DNA of 64,000 nt, from positions 1 to 64,000 of the forward strand of contig NZ_NPBF01000007.1 of the NCBI RefSeq assembly GCF_002272135.1, in the 5' to 3' direction. Below the pieces are notes generated by a model, which worked only from the letters and a program-made list of their open reading frames with translations, ran no database searches and had not been told where the DNA came from. The DNA is from Virgibacillus sp. 7505 (GTDB lineage: Bacteria; Bacillota; Bacilli; Bacillales; Amphibacillaceae). Below are positions 1-8,969 of this stretch, piece after piece. Position 1 is the first letter of the stretch; each line of letters opens with the position of its first letter. The translations under genes and the position numbers were made by a program.

Positions 1-71
1 CCCCAATCTCCTGTATTATTTAACATGCAATTATCTTATGAACTTATTATTAATAAAATAAAGTTAATTAA

Positions 72-818
72 TTAAACTTTTTCAGTTATTGTTAATTGTT
101 GTTCCCATCTTAACTTCATTTCATCAATAATATATCTCAATTCATTGTCATCTAAATAATCCCATAATTTCACACTACCTGTTAGGTTAATATGCCGCGC
201 TGCATATCTGATATAGTCACGGCTTTTTATTTTATAATTTTCTTTTAACTCATTTAATGAAATTAATGTAGCTTCTACCATTTTTTTATTTCTTGAGATA
301 GTAGGGGTTTCCAAAATAATTCTGGCTATATCTTGATCTTCATTCTCCAACATTATACTTGTTAAGTAGAAAGGATCTTCATATTTTTCATTATAAGTAA
401 TATATCCAAACCACCAAAGACGTGCTAATCCGCTTCTCGAAAAGGGTCTCTCTCTAAAAAAATATCGATTCAAAATAAAATTCTTCTTATCTCCAGAGGT
501 ATGTTCTATAGGCCATCTTTCTCTCATATACTCCCAGTGAGTAACATGTGTCATAAAGGCCCACATTCTCTCATCCGCTACTTCCGAAAGAGTCAAGTCC
601 GAAAAACTTCTATAAATTATTTTTGAGTTTACAAAATCTAATTTTTCATTATTGGAAGTCTCTGTTTCCAAATTAATAGTTGCACATAGTGCTTTTGTTT
701 CTTCATCAATCATATCTTGGTAATTTTCTATAAAAGGCTTACTTGATAGATAATTTGGGACATTTACTTCCACATTACTTTTAAGTTTATTTAGATAATT
801 GGAGTTAAAACGATTCAT
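72..818 (-). CDS. DUF6339-like protein, third gene of the ATPase defence operon
   Basis: A 248-residue protein with no signal peptide or membrane segment. The best-marked part is a central aromatic/basic block: residues 83-102 carry an ERMWAFMTH...YMRERW pattern and residues 128-142 carry RSGLARLWWFGYITY. This pattern resembles the DUF6339 family, a recalled resemblance that was not searched. No catalytic motif is recognised. The start is preceded by GTGAGGAACT, and the ATG overlaps the stop of the upstream gene by 4 bases (ATGA), so translation is probably coupled. It is the last visible gene of the operon begun by the GHKL ATPase; only 71 bases remain to the window edge, so more genes may follow. 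A defence role is inferred from its neighbours only. Confidence 0.6.
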   Translation of the reverse strand: MNRFNSNYLNKLKSNVEVNVPNYLSSKPFIENYQDMIDEETKALCATINLETETSNNEKLDFVNSKIIYRSFSDLTLSEVADERMWAFMTHVTHWEYMRERWPIEHTSGDKKNFILNRYFFRERPFSRSGLARLWWFGYITYNEKYEDPFYLTSIMLENEDQDIARIILETPTISRNKKMVEATLISLNELKENYKIKSRDYIRYAARHINLTGSVKLWDYLDDNELRYIIDEMKLRWEQQLTITEKV

Positions 819-1702
819 AGTTCCTCACCATCTTCAGAGTCATCCTCCATAATTGAATATAATGCTTTTAATGATTTTGAGAACGGATCATTTAGTATCC
901 TTTGAGCCAAATTAATTGGTTCCTCGTAAGTATTCTCAGCTTCCGGATCTAGTCCAAGTGCATTTATTTTTTCAAATAGTATCTTAAACCATCGCAAATC
1001 AGAAGTTTCATTATAAAAATCATTGTCATCTGAAATCTCTTCACTCATAGCTTGTAGTGCAGCGGAAACTACAGGTATACCAATAAGTGAATGAAGAATT
1101 GGTTGTAGCTCATCTTGACCTGCCAAATTAGTATAAAGCGCATATATTTCTGAATTTAGACTTACTACAATGCGTTCAGTATTTAGAGTAATGGATATAG
1201 GCTCACTGCTATCACTTACATTCTTTTCAATTTGTATAATTGATTCCGAGTCACTTATTTGATCTTTTTCAATATTAATATTGAAATCATAACCAATAGC
1301 TAAAATATCACCCTTACTTACATTAAAAGTATAGCCTTTATAATCATCATCAAATTGAGAATTAGTATAATTCTCAATTTCAGTATTAGCTACAATAAAA
1401 GTACAAACCTCTATGCTTTTTTCAATTACAGATGCTTTTAAATTCACTTGTTGGACACTGGTAACGGAAGTCTCCAAAATTCTATTTTGTGTTTTAGCAC
1501 ATTCAATATGAACACAGTATTTGGCGTTATTATTTGCTATCAAATTTGTTAACTCTTTATTATTTAAGTCATGTTTAACTGTTAGAACAAATTCTTCTCT
1601 ATTCACATCGTAAGTAATATCAGTTTCATATGAGCTCCCTTGATAATCTCCGGAAAAATCAGCTAATACCGGATATGGAAAGTGCCTTTCTTTAACTTTC
1701 AT
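815..1702 (-). CDS. Protein of unknown function, middle gene of the ATPase defence operon
   Basis: A 295-residue protein that I do not recognise. The first two thirds alternate hydrophobic and polar residues as in a beta-rich fold. The last third looks helical and ends in a very acidic tail (MEDDSEDGEEL). There is no signal peptide, membrane segment or obvious nuclease motif. Its start lies inside the 3' end of the upstream ATPase gene (11-base overlap) behind GGAGG with 9 bases of spacing. Its stop overlaps the next gene by 4 bases. This tight packing suggests the three products act together, perhaps as a complex in which this protein is a substrate-recognition or adaptor subunit. That role is inference. 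Confidence 0.6.
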   Translation of the reverse strand: MKVKERHFPYPVLADFSGDYQGSSYETDITYDVNREEFVLTVKHDLNNKELTNLIANNNAKYCVHIECAKTQNRILETSVTSVQQVNLKASVIEKSIEVCTFIVANTEIENYTNSQFDDDYKGYTFNVSKGDILAIGYDFNINIEKDQISDSESIIQIEKNVSDSSEPISITLNTERIVVSLNSEIYALYTNLAGQDELQPILHSLIGIPVVSAALQAMSEEISDDNDFYNETSDLRWFKILFEKINALGLDPEAENTYEEPINLAQRILNDPFSKSLKALYSIMEDDSEDGEEL

Positions 1703-3488
1703 TTATTAGCACCTCCAAAGAAGCTCTAATTCTTTCATTTAATTCAATTCTTATTGTCTTTTTATCCGAATCATTAAAAGAAATTGGTCCGATTTGACTT
1801 TGGTTTATAACAAGAGACTTACCTGTTTCCAAATCAACTGCTTTCTTAATATCAGCCTTATAAGCTCTTGAATCTTCTCCCACAAAATTAACTGTCACAT
1901 TTCCTTTACCGCCTGTGTTAGTTGAGATCTTAAGGTCATAAATCCCTTCACTGTTTCCTACTTCTATTGAACGAACACTAGCAATGCTAATACTAGGACT
2001 ATTAGATTTGGTATTACTGGCTGTTTTCTTCCGTTCTATATCATTTTTATTATGTTTACTTTGTCGGCCTTTCTTTCTGCCAGCTAGTTTTGCAGTAGTC
2101 CTTTTCTTATTTCTTCTAGCCGATATTTTCATTGCTTTAGGTACAAATTTATTGTGATTTTCTACTAATTTGTTGCTATCATCTAAAGGATCTTCTTCAT
2201 TTAGGTGATCCGGTAAGAATTGATTAAACCCTTTAAAATCTATTTTATTTGTCTCTTCAGTAATACTCATTTCTTTTATTGTCTCTCTTATAAAATCACG
2301 TAATTCATTTATAACTTTCTTTGCATAATCTTCATTTTCATGCCTAGAAGACTCCCATTTATCATGAGTGGGAGGCTCAGTTTTTCTAAGAAGTTGATTT
2401 AACTTCTCTCCTCTAATAATTGATACCCCCGAGAATCTAAATCCCACTCTAAATCGGTCCATATGTGTGATTTTCATCCCTGTATTTCTAACTAAAGCAA
2501 CCCTTTTGGCATATTCTTCGTCTTTCTTTATGTAAAGATCAACTTCTCCTAAGCCAGCAATATCTTTAGTATATTTTCTTCCAAACTTAATTGCAGATAA
2601 ATATTGATCAGCATATAAACCTTTATCTATTTGAATATACTTATCTATTAAGCTCTTTAACGAAGAATGATCTATTGTAATCTCTCCAACAGTTACAACT
2701 AGCTTTCTTTCATGAATAGAAATAAAAAAGTTTTCGATAACAGCCTTTATGATCTTTTTTTTCCAGTCCTCATCTTTTAGAAAAGCAGCAATATACACGT
2801 CGGTACCTACTTCTGTGCGCTTAAACTGAGTTTTTATACTACTAGGGTTAGTGATGGGCTTTGTTTGACTCTTAATTCCGTAAAAACCAGTTCCTCTTGT
2901 TTCTTCGTTATTATATTTATGAGAAGCAAGTCTCGAGACTCCTTGAAACCCCTCTTCTCCATTAATGTTTAATGTACTATAGAATACCGTTCTCAAAATT
3001 GAACACGCAAAAGGAGCACTTTTTCCAATACCAAATGAACCTCCCGCACTCCCGCCTTTATTACTAATACCTACCGACTTTACAAGATTTTCCCAATCGC
3101 TTCCTTCGACATTTACTCCCTGTAATCCTTTAGTGTTATAATCACTAACTCTTAAAAAAGTGAATTCATCATTTTTCTCGAGCATATCTAGTCCCTGTGC
3201 AAAAAAAACTTTCGCTTGCTCAGGAGTTCTTTTATACTTTAAAGAAGATTCAAAAGCATTACTGAGTCCTTCTCTATCAGGAAATTCTTCTCTTTTAACA
3301 GTAAACTTACTAAAAGATACTTTTACTGGATTGTTTCTATCCAGAATAGCATCAGTAGAATTTTGTATAATTTCTCTAGCTAGTGATTCAATTTGGTTAC
3401 CACGAAAGCTTTCTACACCTGAATCATTTAATCCTTCTGGTTGCCCACCTTCAGCATTTATAGGAAAATACCATTGGTATTCCAACAT
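1692..3488 (-). CDS. GHKL (HATPase_c) ATPase, MORC/MutL-like, of a putative defence operon
   Basis: A 598-residue protein whose first ~170 residues read as a GHKL ATP-binding fold. The N-box is REIIQNSTDA (38-47; Asn43 the expected Mg ligand), the D-x-G-like box is RVSDYNTKGL (113-122), and the glycine-rich lid is GGSFGIGKSA (149-158). There is no histidine-kinase phosphoacceptor domain, so this is a MutL/Hsp90/MORC-like machine rather than a sensor kinase. Residues ~450-490 are a Lys/Arg-rich stretch that could bind nucleic acid, followed by a small beta-rich C-terminal domain. The start follows TATGGAGGCAAGAT, a good RBS. Bacterial MORC-like ATPases are known to cluster with C5 methylases and Vsr nucleases, as here. 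Role in DNA-targeting immunity is inferred. Confidence 0.75.
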   Translation of the reverse strand: MLEYQWYFPINAEGGQPEGLNDSGVESFRGNQIESLAREIIQNSTDAILDRNNPVKVSFSKFTVKREEFPDREGLSNAFESSLKYKRTPEQAKVFFAQGLDMLEKNDEFTFLRVSDYNTKGLQGVNVEGSDWENLVKSVGISNKGGSAGGSFGIGKSAPFACSILRTVFYSTLNINGEEGFQGVSRLASHKYNNEETRGTGFYGIKSQTKPITNPSSIKTQFKRTEVGTDVYIAAFLKDEDWKKKIIKAVIENFFISIHERKLVVTVGEITIDHSSLKSLIDKYIQIDKGLYADQYLSAIKFGRKYTKDIAGLGEVDLYIKKDEEYAKRVALVRNTGMKITHMDRFRVGFRFSGVSIIRGEKLNQLLRKTEPPTHDKWESSRHENEDYAKKVINELRDFIRETIKEMSITEETNKIDFKGFNQFLPDHLNEEDPLDDSNKLVENHNKFVPKAMKISARRNKKRTTAKLAGRKKGRQSKHNKNDIERKKTASNTKSNSPSISIASVRSIEVGNSEGIYDLKISTNTGGKGNVTVNFVGEDSRAYKADIKKAVDLETGKSLVINQSQIGPISFNDSDKKTIRIELNERIRASLEVLINES

Positions 3489-3831
3489 ATCTTGCCTCCA
3501 TAGATCTTTTATTGTTGAATTGTACTAGTCTTATAATACCATATATTATTTTCTTCTTCCCAATAAATGTGAATCAATGGCTAAAAGAGACCAACTAGAA
3601 GTATGTCCTCTAATTTACGCGACCATTGATGTTTATATGATTTAACTACATACTTGTATTGCAGATACAGTTACATACACAAACTAAAGAGCCTAGACAC
3701 TAGCTGTCTATTTGACACTATATTAATTAAATAGACTTTTTTCTTTTTCTATTAAAAAGAGGTTTGTATTTAAAGCATAAAATTTAATCTGACCTTCATT
3801 CATTGTGATCGAACCATAATTTAAATTACTT
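3489..3831. other. Intergenic region between ATPase operon and methylase, with plus-strand hairpin
   Basis: No gene is supported here. The part near 3489-3600 should hold the promoter of the leftward ATPase operon; a TATTAT hexamer lies about 50 bases upstream of its ATG, but no convincing -35 was found. On the plus strand GTCTATTT (3706-3713) pairs with AAATAGAC (3729-3736), followed by six Ts, which reads as a terminator although no plus-strand gene precedes it. A second small palindrome, TAGACA/TGTCTA, overlaps it at about 3694-3710. Confidence 0.4.
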
Positions 3832-5502
3832 TTATTCTAAATACTCCAACATCTTTCTTGCAACAGCATTAGCCAACTTTGGAGGAACTGCGTTACCAAT
3901 TTGCTGGTAACGCTCATCTTTTCTGCCTTCAAAGGCAAAACTATCTTTAAAAGACTGTAATCTAGCTGCTTCCCTAATACTTAAAGCTCTTGCTTTAGTA
4001 GGATGTTGCCACATTGATTTACGAACATTAATGACTGTGGGAGATGGTTCATCATAATTTAAACGTAAGTAAACTGTGTTTTGAGTCCTAGATGCATCCT
4101 TATAGGATTCTTTCATATTATCCGGTAGGCTATGAAAATTCTTTCCTCCACTTTCTAGTATTTGTTTATATCGTTGCTGAATTAAATCTGAACTTTTAGT
4201 ATTAATGTGATCGAATAATAATTTGTTCTCTATCCCCTCACGGTAATATCTTATAAGTTCATTACTATTTTTATTAACATAAATGCTCTCCTCATAGGAT
4301 TCAATATCCTGTTGAGGCTCAATATCTTCTAAGTCATAAATTGCATCTCTTACTGTATAAACCTGTTTTGAATACGGCTTAGGTAATGTAACTTTTTCTT
4401 TTGTCTGATAAATACCCAACATCATAAATCTTTTTCTCCGTTGCGGCACACCAAATTGAGAAGCATCTAGTACACCACTATCTAGTGAATATCCGTAATA
4501 AGGAAATAGCCTCTTTAAATATTCAACTACATTATAAGAATAGACACCAATATGAACTTTAAACAGCTTATCCTTTACTAGACTGAATTTATCACAGTCT
4601 ATATTTTCATCTTTAAGTTCCTTGCAACGAGTTAAAAACCGATTTAGATCAATAAAATCTTGGATCTTATCTTTTATCAAACCTGATGATGTTGATCTTT
4701 CTAATATGATACCCAAAGCTTCTATGGCATTAGTGATCACCAAATCCATGTCTAAATCTTTTTTAGATTTACTAAGAATAGAGAGAATTTGTTTTATTTC
4801 ATTTTGTTCTTTACTACCTTTTAAACGAATTTGATCACTGCTTTTAATTCTACGTTCAATCGTACGAATACGGGAAATTAGAAAAGGTTCATTTATTAAA
4901 GGTTCCGGAACATCAGATAACTCTATGTAATTACTAATAATCCTTCTTAAACTATCGCTATCAAAATTTAGAAGTTCTATATAATCTCTTTTGTAAAGCG
5001 GGTCATGCTCTTCTGAAGAAATCGAATCTAAATGTCTCTTTGAACTAAAATCATTTTCATCGTTTTCTATAAAGTTTGTAACAAAAAACTTATGAACTGG
5101 TGAATCTATAGATTTTACATTTTCCATAAGAAATGCAATTGGTCTAATATCTCTAATTGCTCTTGCATATTCCTTTACAAGCTGATTATTCCCTGATATC
5201 AAGTAATTTTTTTGACGATTTGCATTAGAGAATCCTTGGCAAGGTGGACCTCCTATTATTACAGTTTTTCTTGGATTTAATTGAAGATCCTTAAAATTGA
5301 TCTTTGAGATATCACTTGTATCAGAGGCTTTATCTTTTAATATAAGTTCTTTTCTACCCCCATGGTTTCTGATAAAGGTTTTTTGAGCTGCTATATTTAG
5401 CTCTACTGCACCTACTGTAGAGAAATACCCTGTTTGCTCAAATCCATTGCTTAAACCACCTGCCCCCGAAAATAAATCGATTATTTGATACTGTTTAGTC
5501 AT
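3832..5502 (-). CDS. dcm: DNA (cytosine-5) methyltransferase
   Basis: A 556-residue C5-cytosine methylase. The SAM motif I is DLFSGAGGLS (residues 9-18), motif IV is GGPPCQGFS with catalytic Cys88, and motif VI is MENV (126-129). Motif VIII (QRRKRF) lies near 356, an EPSPT element follows near 475, and the C-terminal QIGNAVPP motif X is near 536. The stretch between motifs VI and VIII is unusually long (about 200 residues), making the protein larger than a minimal ~330-residue C5 enzyme. The start has AAAGGGA nine bases upstream. A vsr gene diverges from it 227 bases away, the usual partner that repairs T:G mismatches left by 5-methylcytosine deamination. No matching type II endonuclease is visible. 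Target sequence unknown. Confidence 0.9.
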   Translation of the reverse strand: MTKQYQIIDLFSGAGGLSNGFEQTGYFSTVGAVELNIAAQKTFIRNHGGRKELILKDKASDTSDISKINFKDLQLNPRKTVIIGGPPCQGFSNANRQKNYLISGNNQLVKEYARAIRDIRPIAFLMENVKSIDSPVHKFFVTNFIENDENDFSSKRHLDSISSEEHDPLYKRDYIELLNFDSDSLRRIISNYIELSDVPEPLINEPFLISRIRTIERRIKSSDQIRLKGSKEQNEIKQILSILSKSKKDLDMDLVITNAIEALGIILERSTSSGLIKDKIQDFIDLNRFLTRCKELKDENIDCDKFSLVKDKLFKVHIGVYSYNVVEYLKRLFPYYGYSLDSGVLDASQFGVPQRRKRFMMLGIYQTKEKVTLPKPYSKQVYTVRDAIYDLEDIEPQQDIESYEESIYVNKNSNELIRYYREGIENKLLFDHINTKSSDLIQQRYKQILESGGKNFHSLPDNMKESYKDASRTQNTVYLRLNYDEPSPTVINVRKSMWQHPTKARALSIREAARLQSFKDSFAFEGRKDERYQQIGNAVPPKLANAVARKMLEYLE

Positions 5503-5729
5503 TATATTAAATCCCTTTCTATGCCTTCATCTCAGAACGTATATTCTCATAATATTATTAGCAGCATACCTTATATGAAAATAAATTTCAAGTAGATAAA
5601 AACATCAATTTAAGCTTATTACGCGGTTTTTATAGTAATCTTAGAATAAATTCTAGAACTTTTAGTAGCGAAACAATTGCATAAGGTTACAAATATAGGG
5701 TAAGCAATAATATTAAAGGAGGAATATAA

Positions 5730-6155
5730 TTGAAAGACAACTCGGCTAATGAACAACGAAGAAAAAACATGCAAGCCATACATTCAAAAAATACATCTAT
5801 AGAGATAAAGACTGGAAAAGCTTTGTGGAATAGAGGAATTCGCTTCAGAAGAAATGTATCTTCTCTTTATGGGAAGCCCGACTTTGCAATTAAAAAGTAT
5901 AAGGTAGTTCTTTTTATAGATGGGTGTTTTTGGCATGGTTGCGAATATCACGGAAATATGCCGAAAAGCAATAAAGAATATTGGTCAAAGAAATTATCCA
6001 GAAATAAAGAACGTGACATAGAAGTTACTAATCATTATATATCAGAAGGATGGAATATATTGAGAATATGGGAACATGAATTAAAATATAATTTCGAGGA
6101 GACCATAACTAAGATTGTCTCTTTTATAAATGAAGCAAAGCAATTAAAATTATAA
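5730..6155 (+). CDS. vsr: Very short patch repair endonuclease (Vsr)
   Basis: A 141-residue Vsr nickase. In this family the enzyme nicks 5' of the T in a T:G mismatch that arises when 5-methylcytosine deaminates. Visible family features are the opening MQAIHSKNTSIE-like segment, GKPDFAI with the catalytic Asp, and the GCFWHGC block with conserved Trp and His. EYWSKKLSRNKERD and a GWNILRIWEHEL ending follow. The start codon is TTG, chosen because AAAGGAGGA lies six to seven bases upstream and the family match begins at once. It is divergent from the C5 methylase and is expected to work at that enzyme's target sites. Confidence 0.9.
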   Translation: MKDNSANEQRRKNMQAIHSKNTSIEIKTGKALWNRGIRFRRNVSSLYGKPDFAIKKYKVVLFIDGCFWHGCEYHGNMPKSNKEYWSKKLSRNKERDIEVTNHYISEGWNILRIWEHELKYNFEETITKIVSFINEAKQLKL

Positions 6156-6486
6156 TTTAAGATTAAACTTGTGCTGAAAATCTCAAAAAAGCAAATCAGC
6201 AGTGATTCTTAACTAAGAAGAAAAAGCAAAGACTCTTTCTAACCTAATTTACTACCCTAACCTATTGGTATTATCAATTTTTAATTAACAAATTGATCTA
6301 ACATCACTCACTTTAAATAATATACAATTAAATTAATAGGGTGGAAATACAATACAAAAAAGAAGCCTAAAGTAAAGTATCGTATCAACTGATAATTATA
6401 CTCAGAAAACACGACGCTTTCTTAAGACTCCATAGTTGTAAATAGAAAATATATTTAAAACCAAACCACTGATACTTAGTATTTTA
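6156..6486. other. AT-rich convergent intergenic region
   Basis: Lies between the 3' ends of vsr (rightward) and the DUF262 gene (leftward). No open frame, strong hairpin or repeat is apparent. A CGTATCA heptamer near 6373 resembles part of the rlmH attachment core, but the match is short and on the opposite strand, so no attachment site is called. Confidence 0.3.
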
Positions 6487-8160
6487 TTACTTAAGACTCC
6501 ATTTACTCTTTAATAAGTCAATCAACTTTTTCTGTCTATCTTCCAGGACTTTAGGAGTCCATTCATCTTCCTGTAAGACTTGAGTTGTTAACGCAAAAGT
6601 TGTTATTCCATTTTTTGATTGGAAATAAGATTTTTTCTTTTTACTAAAATCATAGTTTCTTGCTTGAGAATTTTTAGCTCGAGTTAACAGGACTAAATTT
6701 CCTAGTTTATGCACATATTCCGATGGTTTCTTAAAATTAACTAACCAATCACTATCTTCTTTTGGCGTTTGCGGAAGCACATGTTCAACTGTAATAACTG
6801 AGTGATCATAAAACGGTTGTCCATTGGTTAGTAAGGAATCTAATCGGAGCAATACATACCTTCTTACTGTATCTTTTAAATCTATATAGACATCTCCATT
6901 AAGCTTTTCCAAGACCGCCTTTTTATCGTCTTCTGACACTTTTAACAAAGATTCTTTCGAAAACACTTCAATCCCCTTTTCCATTTGTCTCAAAATCTGG
7001 GAATACTTGGACATTCGCCAATTGAAATTTTTTCGCAATACCATACTAACTCCTGCAAACTGTTCTAATAGGTCTAAGAACTCTTCTAATTTTTCGTTAA
7101 ATTCTCGCATGTAGTACATTGCTACAGGAATCCAATCATTATTATCAATTCTATTTAGCAGGCTTAATACTTTTATAATCTTTGGTTGTCGGCTGTAAAA
7201 TGATCGATAATCAACAAGTTTTAGATAAATCTCACTATATGGAATTAATAAATCATCTATGAAGTGTTTACCATTTACATTAGAGAAGATCTCCTCGTAC
7301 TCATCCTTATAATTTGCACTTCCTTTTCTTTTCTGAATAATCATTCGTATGTGATCAAATAACTTATTGAACCTATCCCGTCCTAAAGTTACTTCGACTT
7401 CCTCCCATTTGTTTGTATATAAATCATGTTCATCTTCAGGTATTGTGCCAATTACACGTGCTTTAAAGATATCACTAGGGAGTAAATCTAATCCACGATC
7501 ATTCAATACAGTAAAAATTCGAAAAGCAGAATCAAAATTTGGAGTAGAGACCACAACAATAAAACAGAGGGTAGCTAAAACTAAAGGTAGTATTTTCACA
7601 GTAGATTCATCTAAGTCATTTAGGCGTTCCATATAATATATCGCATTGTCTCGAATCGCTTTTTGACTGTCCGTTTTGAATGGTGTATTTTTTGCTATCT
7701 TATGTGTCATACCTTTTTTTTGGATGTATTTTTTTAGGAATTCATCATCTCTATTCCGTAAATGTAGCCTATACGTATCCTTTGTGCCTAAAATCTTACT
7801 TCCTTTTTGAACCACCATCTGTTCAATATCATCAGCATAGTCATCACTAAGAATATCCCTTAGAACAGAAAATAAGATAGTAAGTGTTGTTAAGCGTTGT
7901 TGGCCATCTAACACTTCTGATTTTGGACCATCATTCTTTACTAAAACCACGCTGCCTAGAAAATAAGGTTCATCTACATTATTAATATTATTTTCTGCAA
8001 TATCATAATGTCTAATAAATTCTAATATATCATCCAAAAGTTCCCCAGCTTCATCTGTTGACCATGAATAAGGCCTTTGAACAGAAGGTATAGTAAATAA
8101 ATAGTCATCTGAAAAAACCTTATGTAAAGGAGTCTCCTGTGCTGTTAATTTTGTCTTCAT
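6487..8160 (-). CDS. DUF262/DUF1524 (GmrSD-like) HNH restriction protein
   Basis: A 557-residue protein with the two halves typical of GmrSD-type modification-dependent restriction factors. The N-terminal DUF262 half has a VQRPYSW box near residue 30 and an LDGQQRLTTL box near residue 85, the ParB-like NTPase signature. The C-terminal DUF1524 half has VEHVLPQ, KLGNLVLLT and a following Asn, the His-Asn-His nuclease triad. An ATG 33 bases further upstream is possible, but the start at 8160 is preferred because AGGAGGA sits seven bases before it. Such proteins typically cleave DNA carrying modified (for example glucosylated) cytosine. It stands alone next to the rlmH attachment site. The substrate here is unknown. 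Confidence 0.85.
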   Translation of the reverse strand: MKTKLTAQETPLHKVFSDDYLFTIPSVQRPYSWSTDEAGELLDDILEFIRHYDIAENNINNVDEPYFLGSVVLVKNDGPKSEVLDGQQRLTTLTILFSVLRDILSDDYADDIEQMVVQKGSKILGTKDTYRLHLRNRDDEFLKKYIQKKGMTHKIAKNTPFKTDSQKAIRDNAIYYMERLNDLDESTVKILPLVLATLCFIVVVSTPNFDSAFRIFTVLNDRGLDLLPSDIFKARVIGTIPEDEHDLYTNKWEEVEVTLGRDRFNKLFDHIRMIIQKRKGSANYKDEYEEIFSNVNGKHFIDDLLIPYSEIYLKLVDYRSFYSRQPKIIKVLSLLNRIDNNDWIPVAMYYMREFNEKLEEFLDLLEQFAGVSMVLRKNFNWRMSKYSQILRQMEKGIEVFSKESLLKVSEDDKKAVLEKLNGDVYIDLKDTVRRYVLLRLDSLLTNGQPFYDHSVITVEHVLPQTPKEDSDWLVNFKKPSEYVHKLGNLVLLTRAKNSQARNYDFSKKKKSYFQSKNGITTFALTTQVLQEDEWTPKVLEDRQKKLIDLLKSKWSLK

Positions 8161-8356
8161 TGTCATTCCTCCTACCATATAATTCGATTTCATTCAATTG
8201 TGAAATTAAGTTTCAGAGCGATAACTACTAACAATCTAACACAAATAGTTTATAAAATTTATTATTAATCTATTTTAGGTTTAGCCTAGCAGTAATACAA
8301 TAGATATGAAGATATTCATATCACCATTTAATCTCCCCACGGAATTAGTTATACAG

Positions 8357-8374
8357 TTACTTATGATACGGTTC
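8357..8374 (-). other. SCC-type attachment core at the 3' end of rlmH
   Basis: On the minus strand the last codons of rlmH read GAACCGTATCATAAGTAA, close to the staphylococcal SCC core GAAGC-TATCATAAATRA, which Ccr serine recombinases use. The boundary between conserved core genes on the right and AT-rich defence genes on the left falls exactly here. The second copy expected at the far end of the element and the ccr genes are not inside the window, so integration by this route is inferred. Confidence 0.55.
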
Positions 8375-8836
8375 CCCCTTAATAATCCGAAACGCCCGAT
8401 AAACCTGCTCCACCAACACCAGCTTCATCAACTGATGCGGAAATGTCATTTTCGAAAACGATAGCGGATAATCACTCCGCTGCATAACTTCCTCACTCAA
8501 TCCCAATGATCCTCCAATCACAAAAACAATCTTACTCTTTCCATACGTTGCTAAACTGTCAATTTTCGACGCGAGTTGTTCGGATGTGATCATTTGGCCT
8601 TTTATTTCCAGGGAAATGACGTAGTCGTCGGGGCCGATTTTCGACAGGATGCGGTCGCCTTCTTTTTGTTTGACGATTTGCATGTCTGCTTCGCTCAGGT
8701 TCTCCGGGGCTTTTTCGTCGGGTACTTCGACTAGGTCTACTTTGGCGTAGGCGCCGAGGCGTTTAGTGTATTCCTCGATGCCTTGCTTGAGGTATTTCTC
8801 CTTTAGTTTACCGACGCTGATAATGGTAATCTTCAT
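8357..8836 (-). CDS. rlmH: 23S rRNA (pseudouridine-1915-N3) methyltransferase RlmH
   Basis: A 159-residue SPOUT methylase of normal family length that methylates pseudouridine 1915 in helix 69 of 23S rRNA using SAM. The SAM-pocket segment [13 protein letters not shown] is at about residues 105-117, and the C-terminal knot ends in [14 protein letters not shown], the expected ending. In B. subtilis and S. aureus this gene lies near the replication origin and its 3' end is a hot spot for genomic islands; a defence island starts directly beyond its stop here. Confidence 0.97.
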   Translation of the reverse strand: MKITIISVGKLKEKYLKQGIEEYTKRLGAYAKVDLVEVPDEKAPENLSEADMQIVKQKEGDRILSKIGPDDYVISLEIKGQMITSEQLASKIDSLATYGKSKIVFVIGGSLGLSEEVMQRSDYPLSFSKMTFPHQLMKLVLVEQVYRAFRIIKGEPYHK

Positions 8837-8969
8837 ATGTTTGCCTTCTTTCCGTCCAATTTGTCTCTATCTGTCATTATATAGCTGATTGGCGGAGTTT
8901 ACACAGTGTTTTATGAAGAATGATGGAGTAGATTTCGTGTACTTTGAGGGATGGTCTTCCATTTCAGAA

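Noticed and set aside
3160-3528. 122-residue frame on the plus strand opposite the ATPase gene
   Set aside because: It lies inside the N-terminal ATPase domain region in antisense, has no RBS and reads as low-complexity Ser-rich protein.
6369-6390. Possible internal copy of the rlmH attachment core (CGTATCA followed by ACTGATAA)
   Set aside because: Only seven contiguous bases match and the orientation is opposite, so it cannot serve as the partner site for a direct-repeat element.
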